The notes under the pieces: model-generated | Databases searched by the model: none | What the model was told of the DNA's origin: nothing | What the model saw: the letters and a program-made list of their open reading frames with translations, nothing else | Position numbers and translations under genes: made by a program | In this document: in pieces, positions 44,496-54,333 of the stretch | Layout of the letters: each line of letters begins with the position of its first letter | Position numbering within the stretch: the stretch's first letter is position 1 | Assembly: GCA_903879335.1 (NCBI GenBank) | Contig: CAIRLC010000017.1 | Coordinates: 186,001-250,000, forward strand | Length of the DNA stretch: 64,000 nucleotides | Reading direction: 5' to 3' | From: an uncultured Pseudomonadota bacterium | Lineage (GTDB): Bacteria > Pseudomonadota > Gammaproteobacteria > Steroidobacterales > Steroidobacteraceae

Positions 44496-44927
44496 TCAGG
44501 CGAACTCAACAGCCTGCGGCTGCTGCGCAGTGTGGGGATGCTCTCCACCCGCGTACACGTGAAGCTTCTTGAACATTTTGCGGCCGAGTGGGCCCTTCGG
44601 GAGCATTCCCTTGACCGCAATCTCGATAGCGCGCTCCGGGTGCTCCTTCAGCATCTTACCGAGCGCAATGCTCTTGATGCCGCCGATGGCGCCCGTGTGG
44701 TGATAGTAGAACTTGTCTGTGAGCTTCGCGCCCGTGACAGCCACCTTTTCGGCGTTGACGACAATGATGTTGTCGCCGCAGTCAACGTGAGGCGTATACG
44801 AAGCCTTGTGCTTACCGCGCAGACGCACAGCAAGGGCGGTGGCCAAGCGGCCGAGCGTCTTTCCAGACGCATCGACGACGAGCCATTCGCGGCGCACCGT
44901 CTGGGAATTTTCAAAAACCGTGTTCAT
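44496..44927 (-). CDS. rplM: 50S ribosomal protein L13
   Basis: ATG at 44927 gives 143 residues (E. coli 142). An upstream in-frame start adds 22 unmatched residues and is rejected. L13 motifs [28 protein letters not shown] and [21 protein letters not shown] are present. It is an early-assembly protein of the large subunit. rplM-rpsI is an operon. It is divergent from coq7. Confidence 0.98.
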   Translation of the reverse strand: MNTVFENSQTVRREWLVVDASGKTLGRLATALAVRLRGKHKASYTPHVDCGDNIIVVNAEKVAVTGAKLTDKFYYHHTGAIGGIKSIALGKMLKEHPERAIEIAVKGMLPKGPLGRKMFKKLHVYAGGEHPHTAQQPQAVEFA

Positions 44928-45049
44928 GGAATACTCAGGGCTGTCGGGCCAGCGAAAGACCGCGAATTGTACGGGGTTTTTATCCACTTGCAAAGGGTGT
45001 CTGTAACTCGCGATTCAAATGCCCCGGAAGACAGTAATAATGAGTGCCT

Positions 45050-45706
45050 ATGACCACCAACCTGCGCACAGAATCCCCGCTAGATCGGATTATTTCCTTT
45101 TTAGATCATGGGCTTAAAAACGCCGCGGGTTGCCCGCCGGCGGCGGGCAGGCTCATCCCTACCCCTCCCCCCGGGGTCGAATCAGGTCCCATGAGCCCAC
45201 AAGAGCGGCGCCATGCAGCCGGATTAATGCGCGTCAACCATGCCGGGGAGATCGCCGCGCAGGCCTTGTATCACGGCCAAGCGTTGGTTGCGCAAGACCG
45301 CGGTGTGCGCGAATTTCTAATGAATTCGGCACGTGAAGAAGGTGACCACCTCGTCTGGTGTACAGCGAGACTGCAGCAGCTTGGATCGCGGCCGAGCGCA
45401 TTGGCACCCATGTGGTACCTGGGATCTGCGCTGATTGGGGCAGCAGCAGGTCTTGCCGGTGATGCGATCAGTCTAGGATTCATCGCCGAAACTGAACGTC
45501 AGGTAGAAGCCCATATCGAACAACACCTGGAAAAGTTGCCGAGTACTGACGAAGACAGTCGCGCTGTACTCCAACAAATGAAAGCCGATGAGATCGCGCA
45601 CCGGAAGCATGCGTTGGCGCGAGGTGGCAAAGAATTGCCAAGCGCATTGCAGGGATTGATGCGAAATACCGCAAAAATCATGACCAAAAGCGCCTATTGG
45701 CTGTAA
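45050..45706 (+). CDS. coq7: 2-polyprenyl-3-methyl-6-methoxy-1,4-benzoquinone hydroxylase Coq7
   Basis: This 218-residue ferritin-like di-iron protein has ligands in MRVNHAGEIAAQALYHGQ (E, ExxH) and the later EEGDHLVW and EIAHRKHA. Coq7 carries out the last ring hydroxylation (C6) of ubiquinone synthesis in place of UbiF. The ATG at 45050 is chosen over a GTG at 45044. It is divergent from rplM, a layout found in xanthomonads and relatives. Confidence 0.94.
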   Translation: MTTNLRTESPLDRIISFLDHGLKNAAGCPPAAGRLIPTPPPGVESGPMSPQERRHAAGLMRVNHAGEIAAQALYHGQALVAQDRGVREFLMNSAREEGDHLVWCTARLQQLGSRPSALAPMWYLGSALIGAAAGLAGDAISLGFIAETERQVEAHIEQHLEKLPSTDEDSRAVLQQMKADEIAHRKHALARGGKELPSALQGLMRNTAKIMTKSAYWL

Positions 45707-45790
45707 AGCAGTTCGGTTCCGCGGTTGCGGCTGTCTCGATTATGTTCTATATCTTCTGCCTCAGAAGCTGAGATTAGGGGTATCACGATA

Positions 45791-46501
45791 ATGAACGATC
45801 AGGTTAAGGTCATCGGCGATGTGCCTGCAATCAATCGCTTTCTGAGCTATTGCCGCATACGGTCAGTCCCCTCCAAGACGGTCCTGATCCACGCGGGTGA
45901 CTTACCAGACGTCCTCTACTACATCATCAGCGGCTCGGTCGAAGTAATGATCGAGGATGAAGAAGGCAACGAGATGGTCTTAGCGTACCTCTCGCGCGGA
46001 CAGTTCTTCGGCGAAATGGGGCTTTTTAGCGAGGGCTCAACCCGAAGCGCGTGGGTGCGGACGCGCCAGGCCGGCGAGTTGGCCGAAATGACCTACGCCC
46101 GTTTTCGTCAGATCGCGGCTGAAAGCCCGGGACTGATTTTCGAGCTGGCGACGCAATTGGCTACCCGACTCGATCGCACCAATAAGAAGCTCGGCGACTT
46201 GGCGTTTGTTGACGTCATCGGCCGTGTCGCACACGCGATCATGGATTTGTGTGGCGAACCCGATGCGATGACGCATCCCCAGGGCATGCAAATCAAAGTC
46301 AGTCGGCAGGAGTTGTCACGGCTGGTGGGCTGCTCGCGCGAAATGGCGGGCCGCGTCCTGAAGACGCTCGAAGAGCAAGGCCTACTGACGGCCACGGGCA
46401 AAACCGTAGTCGTCTACGGCGCTCGCCCAAAACCACGCCGCCCCTCCGTGGTCCCCACGAAGGAAATGCGCGAACGCATCGCTCGCGAGCGTAACGACTG
46501 A
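45791..46501 (+). CDS. crp: Crp/Clp-family cyclic-nucleotide-binding transcription regulator
   Basis: ATG 45791 gives 236 residues. A cNMP-binding domain (about 20-130, GSVEVMIEDEEGNEMVLAYLSRGQFFGEMGLF...STRSAWVRTR) and a winged helix (about 165-220, MQIKVSRQELSRLVGCSREMAGRVLKTLEEQGLL) are present. It resembles Clp/Vfr-type global regulators. Clp of Xanthomonas binds cyclic di-GMP, Vfr binds cAMP. The ligand here cannot be told. It is 84 bases after coq7. A conserved GEMGLF replaces GELGLF. It converges on rpe. Confidence 0.9.
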   Translation: MNDQVKVIGDVPAINRFLSYCRIRSVPSKTVLIHAGDLPDVLYYIISGSVEVMIEDEEGNEMVLAYLSRGQFFGEMGLFSEGSTRSAWVRTRQAGELAEMTYARFRQIAAESPGLIFELATQLATRLDRTNKKLGDLAFVDVIGRVAHAIMDLCGEPDAMTHPQGMQIKVSRQELSRLVGCSREMAGRVLKTLEEQGLLTATGKTVVVYGARPKPRRPSVVPTKEMRERIARERND

Positions 46502-46504
46502 CGC

Positions 46505-47185
46505 TCAGCGCGCCGTCGTCGCCTCGGCAATTTCTTGCCGCATGGCGGCGATGGTTGCGGCGTAATCTGCTGCGCCGAAAATGGCTGATCCAGCAACGAA
46601 GGTGTCCGCGCCGGCTGCCGCGATCGCGCCGATATTGTCGACTTTGACCCCGCCATCGATCTCAAGGCGGATCTCCCGACCAGACGCCACGATGCGCTCC
46701 TTGATCAGGCGCAATTTATCCAGCGCGTGCGGAATGAACTTTTGTCCGCCGAATCCTGGATTCACCGACATCACTAGAATGACGTCGACCTTATCCATGA
46801 CGTGATCCAGCACCGACAACGGCGTCGCAGGATTCAGCACCAGCCCCGGGCGGCAGCCATGATCGCGAATCAGCCCGAGCGTGCGATCGACATGATCGGA
46901 GGCTTCCGGATGGAACGTGATCCAAGACGCCCCGGCGGCGGCAAAATCCGGAATCAGTCGATCGACCGGTTTGACCATCAGGTGCACATCAATTGGCGCC
47001 TGAATGCCGTACTTGCGCAAGGCTTCACACACGAGCGGCCCAATCGTCAGATTAGGGACGTAGTGGTTGTCCATGACATCGAAATGCACGACGTCAGCAC
47101 CAGCAGCGAGCACGGCCGCAGCATCGTCACCGAGGCGAGCGAAATCAGCCGACAGAATGGACGGAGCGATCAACGGTTGAAGCAT
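46505..47185 (-). CDS. rpe: Ribulose-phosphate 3-epimerase
   Basis: This 226-residue TIM barrel has [44 protein letters not shown] and [11 protein letters not shown], with the metal-binding His and Asp residues. It interconverts ribulose-5-phosphate and xylulose-5-phosphate. Size matches E. coli (225). It is 17 bases after the DUF2384-like gene and may be cotranscribed with it. Confidence 0.97.
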   Translation of the reverse strand: MLQPLIAPSILSADFARLGDDAAAVLAAGADVVHFDVMDNHYVPNLTIGPLVCEALRKYGIQAPIDVHLMVKPVDRLIPDFAAAGASWITFHPEASDHVDRTLGLIRDHGCRPGLVLNPATPLSVLDHVMDKVDVILVMSVNPGFGGQKFIPHALDKLRLIKERIVASGREIRLEIDGGVKVDNIGAIAAAGADTFVAGSAIFGAADYAATIAAMRQEIAEATTAR

Positions 47186-47202
47186 GGGGACACCCTTAGG
47201 GA

Positions 47203-47568
47203 TCAGCGGCCCGACAAAAGGTGAGCGACGGCGACGAGCGCGTCTACGCCGCCATCCATCATGTAATGCACTGGCGTTTCGCCCTTAAACGGCGCCTCGC
47301 GACGTGGCTCATGCACCCATCGAAAGGCTGTTTCGCTCGACATGCCGTTTTTCGATAAAGCCGCTTGGATGCCGGTCACGATCTGGATTCGCTTTTGCTG
47401 AGCCGCCGTCAACCGTGGCCCTTGTCCGACACGATAACGGCGCAGCACAGCACTGGAGGGACAGCGCAACAGCTTACATTGCTGGATTTCAGACAATTCC
47501 CACGCATCGGCCACGCGGAAAAAGGCTTGCAGCGCCGCCGGTAGCGGCGCGTTGGTTGCGGTAGTCAT
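47203..47568 (-). CDS. Xre/MbcA/ParS (DUF2384)-like antitoxin-type protein
   Basis: ATG 47568 gives 121 residues. The N-terminal part looks like a helix-turn-helix ([23 protein letters not shown]) and the C-terminal [36 protein letters not shown] resembles the toxin-binding domain of MbcA/ParS antitoxins. No RES-type toxin gene is adjacent. It may be an orphan regulator. The match is moderate and named by pattern only. Confidence 0.6.
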   Translation of the reverse strand: MTTATNAPLPAALQAFFRVADAWELSEIQQCKLLRCPSSAVLRRYRVGQGPRLTAAQQKRIQIVTGIQAALSKNGMSSETAFRWVHEPRREAPFKGETPVHYMMDGGVDALVAVAHLLSGR

Positions 47569-47570
47569 AT

Positions 47571-48353
47571 TCAACGGATCCCGCGAAGTTCGGCTATGAC
47601 GTCGTAGGCCTCACGGATACGCTGAGTCTTCTCTTTGGCGAGATCTTGCATAGACTCTGGCAGACCCCGGGCAACTAGTTTGTCAGGATGATTCTCGCTC
47701 ATCAGGCGACGATACGCTTTCTTGACGTCCGCGTCGCTTGCTGAGTCGGATATTCCCAAAACTCCGTAGGCTTGCTGGGTACCCATGGACCGAGAGCGCG
47801 GCCCGCCCGCACTGCTGCGCGGCTCCGCTTGCTGGCGCAGCAGCGCTTCAAGGCCGGCTATCTGCGCATCGGCGAAACCAAGCCGTCTGCCGATCTCGGT
47901 CACGAGACGCCGCCGACCACCCTCGAGGCCTTCTCCGGCCAACGTGGCGCGCATCTGAATTTCCAGAAAAAGTCCGAGCAGGTCAGGGCGACGCGCACAG
48001 ACTCGTACCAATCGGGCGATTTCAGCGTCGACGGGGTAGTCCGGCTGTTTGCCGCGCGTAAAGGCGGAAATTGCGCGACTGACGTTCGTTTGATCGAAAT
48101 TGAGGCCCTGCATGATCGCGCGCGCCGCCGCGATCTCAGACTCGGAAACCCGGCCATCCGACTTCGCGATGAAGCCCATGACGGCAAAGGCAGTGTCGAA
48201 GAAAAAGCTCTGAAAATCGGCGTTCGGAGCCTGATTTCCACGTGAATCGGCCGCCACGTCGAATGAATGTCCGATGATCGCGCCGATCGCCGCACCCACC
48301 GGACCCGCCGCCAAACCGATCAATCCACCCACCACCTTACCAATCCAGCGCAT
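47571..48353 (-). CDS. djlA: DjlA-like co-chaperone (TerB + J domain)
   Basis: ATG 48353 gives 260 residues (E. coli DjlA 271). One N-terminal membrane segment (VVGGLIGLAAGPVGAAIGAIIG), a TerB-like middle domain (about 50-160, KSDGRVSESEIAAARAIM) and a C-terminal J domain with the HPD motif in MSENHPDKLVARGLP (about 235) are present. It is a membrane-anchored partner of DnaK. It overlaps the next gene. Confidence 0.88.
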   Translation of the reverse strand: MRWIGKVVGGLIGLAAGPVGAAIGAIIGHSFDVAADSRGNQAPNADFQSFFFDTAFAVMGFIAKSDGRVSESEIAAARAIMQGLNFDQTNVSRAISAFTRGKQPDYPVDAEIARLVRVCARRPDLLGLFLEIQMRATLAGEGLEGGRRRLVTEIGRRLGFADAQIAGLEALLRQQAEPRSSAGGPRSRSMGTQQAYGVLGISDSASDADVKKAYRRLMSENHPDKLVARGLPESMQDLAKEKTQRIREAYDVIAELRGIR

Positions 48354-48445
48354 CCGTTCCTTGACCCTACTTGAAGTCGATTGCGAAAATGCACGCCCGT
48401 GGCGGCCCTCGCCGTGCATGGTAGCAGCGAGGCGACCGACGTCAC

Positions 48446-49342
48446 ATGAACTCCCCATCTTCGATTCCTGTCTTTGAGACCGCCCTAAAGGGCCTCGACC
48501 TGATCCACCGTGGCAAGGTCCGGGACGTTTATGCGCTCGATGAGGCCCACATGCTCATCGTGACGACCGATCGACTCTCGGCGTTTGATGTCGTGCTTCC
48601 GAACCCCATCCCAGAAAAGGGTCGCGTACTGACGCAAATTTCCAATTTCTGGTTCGACCGCACGCGCCATATCGTGCGCAATCACCTGACCGGTCGCTCA
48701 GTAGAAGAATTTGTGACCGATCCGGCCGACCGCGAGATGCTCGCCGGTCGGGCAATCGTCGTGCAGCGCCTACGCGCACTACCGGTTGAGGCGGTTGTCC
48801 GTGGCTACGTCATCGGCGGCGGCTGGAAGGACTATCAGGCGAGCGGCAGCATTTGCGGCATTGCACTACCCGCAGGCCTGCGTATGGCGGATCGCCTACC
48901 GGCACCCATCTTCACACCGGCGACCAAAGCGGCTGTGGGGGCGCACGACGAGAACGTCTCGTTCGATGTCATTGCCGAGAAAATCGGCTTAGCGCGCGCG
49001 GAGGCAGTGCGCGAGACCGCGCTCGCGCTTTACGCTTTCGCCTCGGAACACGCGCGTCAGCGCGGCATCATCATTGCCGACACCAAGTTTGAATTTGGTC
49101 TCGATAGCGAGGATCGATTGGTGCTGATTGACGAGATTTTGACGCCAGACTCTTCGCGATTCTGGCCAGCCGACAGCTACACGCCGGGGCAGAATCCACC
49201 GTCTTTCGACAAACAATACGTCCGGGACTACCTCGAGACCTTGGATTGGAACAAGAAGGCACCCGGCCCGTTCTTGCCGGACGAAGTGATCCGCCGCACG
49301 ACTGACAACTATCTAGAAGCCTTGCGGCGCTTAACCGCCTAG
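48446..49342 (+). CDS. purC: SAICAR synthetase
   Basis: This 298-residue PurC has the ATP-binding fold KGLDLIHRGKVRDVYALDEAHMLIVTTDRLSAFDVVLPNPIPEKG and the family signature VEAVVRGYVIGGGWKDY. It joins aspartate to CAIR in purine synthesis. The longer size (E. coli 237) is that of the eukaryote-like class used by many proteobacteria. It is divergent from djlA. Confidence 0.96.
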   Translation: MNSPSSIPVFETALKGLDLIHRGKVRDVYALDEAHMLIVTTDRLSAFDVVLPNPIPEKGRVLTQISNFWFDRTRHIVRNHLTGRSVEEFVTDPADREMLAGRAIVVQRLRALPVEAVVRGYVIGGGWKDYQASGSICGIALPAGLRMADRLPAPIFTPATKAAVGAHDENVSFDVIAEKIGLARAEAVRETALALYAFASEHARQRGIIIADTKFEFGLDSEDRLVLIDEILTPDSSRFWPADSYTPGQNPPSFDKQYVRDYLETLDWNKKAPGPFLPDEVIRRTTDNYLEALRRLTA

Positions 49343-49391
49343 GTCGGCATAACGCCATGGGCCTGACAATGACACTTTTCAGATTCATGGC

Positions 49392-50705
49392 ATGATTCCC
49401 GATTTCTCCAAGATCGAAGCGGCGCTATTCCGCCCGCCACCAGCAAAACTTGGCCCGGGCGGCGCTTGGTTTCAACTGATCGCCCGCTACTGTTGGGCCA
49501 TCGGTCGCGATCTCGCCATCGGCGATCTCAATCTGCGCGCGGTCGGATTGGTGTTCACGTCGCTGCTGTCCACCGTCCCGCTGTGCGCGTTCAGTTTTTC
49601 CGTGTTGAAAGGCTTGGGCTTCCAGCATGACCTGGCACCACTGCTGGCGGAGTTTTTCAGGCCACTGGGCGATCGCAGCGATGAACTGACCCATCGGGTC
49701 ATGAGCTTCGTCGACCACATGAAAGGAGGCGTGGTCGGCTCGCTGGGCCTCGCGTTCCTACTCTGGACGGCCGTCTCGGTCGTGCAGAAAGTGGAGGATG
49801 CCTGCAACCACATTTGGCATGTCGCGCGTCCGCGCAGTCTAAGCCGGCGCTTTGGTGAGTACGTTGGCATCCTTGTGATTGGCCCCATCGTGGTCGCCAC
49901 GACACTCGGACTGACCGCCTCAATTGGCGCGAATCCGTGGGTGGCTCACCTCATGGCCATGCCGGGGCTCGCGGCGATCACTGGTATCGCGGGACACATC
50001 GCACCCGTCGTTGCCGGCACGCTCGGGTTTGGCTTTTTGTACGCCTTCATACCCAATACCGGGGTGTCTGGCCGAGCCGCCTTGGGCGCCGCATTCGCCG
50101 CCTCCATCGTCTGGGTGGCCGCCAGCTACGGCTTCACCGTGGTCGTCAGCTATTCCACCCAGATGGTCGCGGTTTATGCGGGCTTTTCCATTGTCCTCGT
50201 GGCCCTGCTGTGGCTCTGGTTGAACTGGCTGATTCTGCTGACGGGTGCGCTGCTCGCCTTCTACCTGCAACACCCCGAATATTTAAGGTCGGGTCAACGG
50301 GATGTGGTTGCGACCGCTCGTTTACGCGAACAATTCGCCCTAGCCGCGATGCTGAGCGTTGCGCAAAGTTTCCAAGCGGGCGCTCGAGTAAGTCTTAAGT
50401 CGCTCGCGCAGACCTTGGCAGTGCCTTCGAGTGCGCTGCAGCCCATCATTGAAGCACTTGAGTCGGCGGAACTGCTAGATACAACGACCCGCGAGCAATT
50501 GGTGTTAAGGCGCGATCCCAACTCCATTCACTTAGACGAAATTGTCCTCGCGATCCGGGATGCGGGGGCTGGCCGAGCGATCACGTTGACAGATGCACAG
50601 ACACCGCACGTGGTGCAGAACGCGGCTCGGACGATCGATGCTGCGATACACGCGGCACTCGGCCCGATCACACTCGCCGAGTTAGCTCGCCAGGCGTCGG
50701 CATAA
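49392..50705 (+). CDS. YihY-family inner-membrane protein
   Basis: This 437-residue protein has six or so membrane segments (about 50-290, such as GLVFTSLLSTVPLCAFSFSVL, AIGRDLAIGDLNLRAVGL and FSIVLVALLWLWLNWLILLTGALLAFY). Its size and layout match YihY (formerly called RNase BN), whose exact role is unclear. A winged-helix-like C-terminal region (about 310-400) is an addition seen in some members. It converges on pmbA. Confidence 0.88.
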   Translation: MIPDFSKIEAALFRPPPAKLGPGGAWFQLIARYCWAIGRDLAIGDLNLRAVGLVFTSLLSTVPLCAFSFSVLKGLGFQHDLAPLLAEFFRPLGDRSDELTHRVMSFVDHMKGGVVGSLGLAFLLWTAVSVVQKVEDACNHIWHVARPRSLSRRFGEYVGILVIGPIVVATTLGLTASIGANPWVAHLMAMPGLAAITGIAGHIAPVVAGTLGFGFLYAFIPNTGVSGRAALGAAFAASIVWVAASYGFTVVVSYSTQMVAVYAGFSIVLVALLWLWLNWLILLTGALLAFYLQHPEYLRSGQRDVVATARLREQFALAAMLSVAQSFQAGARVSLKSLAQTLAVPSSALQPIIEALESAELLDTTTREQLVLRRDPNSIHLDEIVLAIRDAGAGRAITLTDAQTPHVVQNAARTIDAAIHAALGPITLAELARQASA

Positions 50706-50761
50706 AACATGCTGGCGTAGCCATTGGTTCAGGCAAAAAACCTCGGGCAGCGGCGAGCCAA

Positions 50762-52096
50762 TCACTCGCCGGCGATGGTCATTTCAGCAACGAGAATCGA
50801 TCCGGTACGCACGGAGCCACGGGCGTCAACATCGCTTCCGACCGCGACCAAGTCCCGGTAAATATCGCGTAAATTTCCGGCAATGGTGACTTCATTGACT
50901 GGAAAAGCGATCGCGCCGTCTTCCACCCAGAACCCAGTGGCCCCGCGCGAATAATCGCCGGTGACACCATTGACGCCTTGGCCCATCAGTTCGGTGACCA
51001 CGAATCCGCGCCCCATCTGCTTCAGTAGGGCCGCAAAATCATCTGCTCCGGGTTGCACCAAGAGGTTATGAACGCCGCCCGCATTCCCGGTGGTCTTAAG
51101 TCCCAACTTGCGCGCCGAATAGGTATCGAGCACATACCCATCGAGCACACCATTGCGCACGAGCTCGCGATCGCGGGTTCGGCAGCCCTCAGAATCAAAG
51201 GGCGCACTACCCAGCGCGCCCTTTAGATGCGGCCGCTCAGAGATGGAAAAGAAGGCCGGGAAGATTTGCTCGCCCGCAGCATCCAACAAAAACGAACTCC
51301 GACGGTACTGCGCACCACCGCGGATGGCGCCCAAAAAGTGTCCGAGCAAGCCCCGCGCCAGTTCAGGCACATACAAGACGGGGGCCTTCGTCGTCGCGAT
51401 GCGACGAGCGCCGAGGCGAGCCACAGTACGCTCGGCCGCGCGCCGCCCAATCGACTCTGGCGTCTCAAGCAGCGCCGGATCGCGCGAGGTGCTATACCAA
51501 TAGTCCCGTTCCTGCTGCTCGCCCAGCTGGCCCATGACGACACAGCTGATGCTCGCGTAACTCGATGGGTAGCCGGCAATCAAGCCCAACGTGTTGCCAT
51601 ACACGCGTTCAGCCACGTGCGCACTCACCGCTGCGCCCTCGGAATTCGTGATCCTCGCATCGAGCGCGAGCGCTGCCGCTTCGCAGTCGCGCGCCAAATG
51701 AATGGCGGCTTCGGCCTCAATGTTCCATGGGTGGCTCAGCGACAAATCCGGAATCTCGACGGCCAGATCCGCTGCATCCGGCAAACCCGCGTAGGGGTCT
51801 TCTGCGGTAAACTTCGCAATCGAGACCGCCTTGCGGACGGTATCGACGATCGCGGGCCACGACAGGTCCCCCGTCGAGGCAGAGCCCTTGCGCTGCCCAA
51901 CATAGGCGGTAATACCCATGGCCCGATTACGGTGATGCTCGAGGGTCTCAACCTCCCCCAAGCGGACCGTCACGGACAGACCCGCATCGATACTGACGCC
52001 GACGTCTGCCGCCGAGGCCCCCATGCCACGGGCTTCAGACAGCGCCCGTTCGACGAGAGAGGAAAGTTCATCAGCCGAAGGCGTGCGTGCAGTCAT
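50762..52096 (-). CDS. pmbA: Metalloprotease TldD/PmbA family, PmbA subunit
   Basis: ATG 52096 gives 444 residues (E. coli 450). The PmbA/TldE fold is clear, with no HExxxH motif, which is on TldD. It forms a heterodimer with TldD (55586-57070) and helps mature microcin B17-type peptides and break down CcdA. It is divergent from yjgA, as in E. coli. Confidence 0.95.
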   Translation of the reverse strand: MTARTPSADELSSLVERALSEARGMGASAADVGVSIDAGLSVTVRLGEVETLEHHRNRAMGITAYVGQRKGSASTGDLSWPAIVDTVRKAVSIAKFTAEDPYAGLPDAADLAVEIPDLSLSHPWNIEAEAAIHLARDCEAAALALDARITNSEGAAVSAHVAERVYGNTLGLIAGYPSSYASISCVVMGQLGEQQERDYWYSTSRDPALLETPESIGRRAAERTVARLGARRIATTKAPVLYVPELARGLLGHFLGAIRGGAQYRRSSFLLDAAGEQIFPAFFSISERPHLKGALGSAPFDSEGCRTRDRELVRNGVLDGYVLDTYSARKLGLKTTGNAGGVHNLLVQPGADDFAALLKQMGRGFVVTELMGQGVNGVTGDYSRGATGFWVEDGAIAFPVNEVTIAGNLRDIYRDLVAVGSDVDARGSVRTGSILVAEMTIAGE

Positions 52097-52144
52097 GACA
52101 AGGCCGGTGGAGGATAGAGAACGCATTCTAGGCTAGGATGGGGT

Positions 52145-52669
52145 ATGAAGGCAGAAGACGAATTCGAATACGAATACGAGCGGCCCAACAAGAGCCTGCT
52201 GAAGCGCGAAGCCGAGGACATGAAACGCCTCGGTGACGAGCTGGTGAATATGGCGCCCTCGGATCTTGAGCAGATCCCATTGCCAGAAAACCTGCGCGAC
52301 GCCATTGAATTGGCCCGGCGTATCACGGCCCATGGCGGTGCGGCACGGCAGCGGCAACTCATCGGCAAGTTGCTGCGCAAGAACGACATCACCGAAATTC
52401 GGGCCGCGCTTGAGGCAAAGGCCTTGGATGAGCGCCTGCGCGCGCGCGAGTTCCATCGCATTGAGACTTGGCGCAACCGCTTGCTCGACGAGGGCGACCC
52501 TGCGGTCGATGCGCTGCTCGCCACGCACCCCCAACTGGATGCCAGCCAGCTGCGAACGCTGGTTGGAACCGCTCGCCATGAAGCGGCTCGCGGACGACCG
52601 CCGGCGGCAGCCCGCGAACTGTTCCGTTGGTTGCGCGAGGCGCTCGCAGAAGCGGCCCCCGGCGCGTAA
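52145..52669 (+). CDS. yjgA: Ribosome-associated protein YjgA (DarP)
   Basis: This 174-residue DUF615 protein has the family pattern [22 protein letters not shown] and IETWRNRLL. YjgA/DarP binds late pre-50S particles and helps their assembly. It is divergent from pmbA, as in E. coli, and 11 bases before purE. Confidence 0.94.
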   Translation: MKAEDEFEYEYERPNKSLLKREAEDMKRLGDELVNMAPSDLEQIPLPENLRDAIELARRITAHGGAARQRQLIGKLLRKNDITEIRAALEAKALDERLRAREFHRIETWRNRLLDEGDPAVDALLATHPQLDASQLRTLVGTARHEAARGRPPAAARELFRWLREALAEAAPGA

Positions 52670-52680
52670 ACTTCACCCCT

Positions 52681-53175
52681 ATGCAAGTACTCGTCGGCAT
52701 CATCATGGGATCGTCGTCGGACTGGGAAACGATGCGCCCAGCCGCCGAAACACTCACTAAACTCGGCATCCCGCATGAAACGCGGGTTGTGTCGGCGCAT
52801 CGTACGCCCGACCTGCTGTTTGAGTACGCGGCGAGCGCGAAGCCCCGCGGCCTTGAAGTTATTATCGCCGGCGCCGGTGGCGCCGCTCATCTGCCGGGCA
52901 TGGCAGCCTCAAAAACCGCGCTACCGGTCTTAGGCGTCCCCGTGCAGTCAAAGATGCTGTCGGGAATTGACTCGCTCTTGTCGATTGCGCAGATGCCGGC
53001 CGGTATTCCCGTGGGCACGCTCGCCATTGGGCCCGCCGGTGCGACCAATGCCGCACTCCTAGCGGCCGCCATCCTCGCCAACAAATATCCAGCGTTTGGC
53101 ACAGCCCTGGAGGCCTACCGGGCCGCGCAAACTGCAGCCGTGCTGGAGCGGCCGGACCCGAGCGTCAGTCTGTGA
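52681..53175 (+). CDS. purE: N5-carboxyaminoimidazole ribonucleotide mutase
   Basis: ATG 52681 gives 164 residues. [21 protein letters not shown] and [26 protein letters not shown] are the PurE class I motifs. It converts N5-CAIR to CAIR. It is coupled to purK by an overlap (GTGA). Confidence 0.97.
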   Translation: MQVLVGIIMGSSSDWETMRPAAETLTKLGIPHETRVVSAHRTPDLLFEYAASAKPRGLEVIIAGAGGAAHLPGMAASKTALPVLGVPVQSKMLSGIDSLLSIAQMPAGIPVGTLAIGPAGATNAALLAAAILANKYPAFGTALEAYRAAQTAAVLERPDPSVSL

Positions 53176-54257
53176 GAATCGGGATCATCGGCGCGGGCCA
53201 ATTAGGCCGGATGTTGGCCGAGGCCGGCCATCCGCTGGGTCTGGAATTTCGGTTTTATGATCGGGTCGCAGACACGCCAGGCGGCCAAGTCGCGCCCATC
53301 GTGACCGGCGAATTCGACGATCACCGTCGTCTGGCCGAGTTTGCGCAAGGTTGCGACGTGGTCACCTTCGATTGGGAAAACGTGCCCGTCGACTCCCTCA
53401 CCCCGATCGCGAAGCGTGTGCCGGTCTACCCGCAACCGGAAATTCTCGCCGTCGCGCAAGATCGCTTGTCGGAAAAAACGCTATTTCGAGAGTTGGGCAT
53501 CCCAACCCCCGGCTTCGCGCCCGTCGACCACCGGGCCGACTTGGACAAGGCGCTCGAAGCTTTCGGCGCGCCGGGCATCTTAAAAACGCGCCGACTCGGC
53601 TACGACGGCAAGGGACAAGCGCGGATCATGAAGCGCAAAGAGGCGGGTGCGGCGTTTGATTCGCTGGCCGGCCAAGCGTTGATCTATGAGGAATTCGTGC
53701 GCTTCACGCGCGAAGTCTCCATGATCGCGGCCCGCAGTATCTCCGGTGAGATCGCCTATTACCCGCTCTCTGAAAACGTGCATGCGAAGGGCATCCTCGA
53801 TGAAACTCGGGCTCCGGCCCGGTACCCGGCGCTGGAGCGGCAAGCGCGTCGACACGTCCGCGCCATCATGCAACGCTTCGGTTACGTCGGCATTCTGACG
53901 GTCGAATTCTTTGTCAAAGACGGCATCCTGCTGGCTAACGAGATGGCGCCTCGCGTCCATAACTCGGGCCACTGGACCATTGAAGGCGCCGTCTCCAGCC
54001 AGTTTGAGAACCACCTGCGGGCCATCGGCGGCTTGCCCTTAGGCTTAACCGACGCCCGTGGGCATTCGGCGATGGTTAATTTCGTCGGTTCCATGCCCAC
54101 TCGCGAGCGGGCGTTAGCCGTCAAAGGGCTGCATTTTCACGACTACGGCAAGCGCGAGGCCCGCCCAGGTCGTAAATTAGGTCACGCCACCGTGGTCGCC
54201 AGTTCGGCCAAGACCCGCGATCTGGCGCTTGTTCGCGCGCGACGTTTAAAGAAGTAA
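53172..54257 (+). CDS. purK: N5-carboxyaminoimidazole ribonucleotide synthase
   Basis: The GTG start overlaps the purE stop, giving 361 residues. An ATP-grasp fold with [20 protein letters not shown] at the N-terminus, and [22 protein letters not shown] near 265, is typical. It makes N5-CAIR from AIR, bicarbonate and ATP. Confidence 0.97.
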   Translation: MRIGIIGAGQLGRMLAEAGHPLGLEFRFYDRVADTPGGQVAPIVTGEFDDHRRLAEFAQGCDVVTFDWENVPVDSLTPIAKRVPVYPQPEILAVAQDRLSEKTLFRELGIPTPGFAPVDHRADLDKALEAFGAPGILKTRRLGYDGKGQARIMKRKEAGAAFDSLAGQALIYEEFVRFTREVSMIAARSISGEIAYYPLSENVHAKGILDETRAPARYPALERQARRHVRAIMQRFGYVGILTVEFFVKDGILLANEMAPRVHNSGHWTIEGAVSSQFENHLRAIGGLPLGLTDARGHSAMVNFVGSMPTRERALAVKGLHFHDYGKREARPGRKLGHATVVASSAKTRDLALVRARRLKK

Positions 54258-54333
54258 GCCTAAGCCGCCATCGTCTGATCTCAGTCTGCTGCCACCCCAT
54301 CGCGCAGGGGCCGTCACGATAGGAAGTCGTCCG

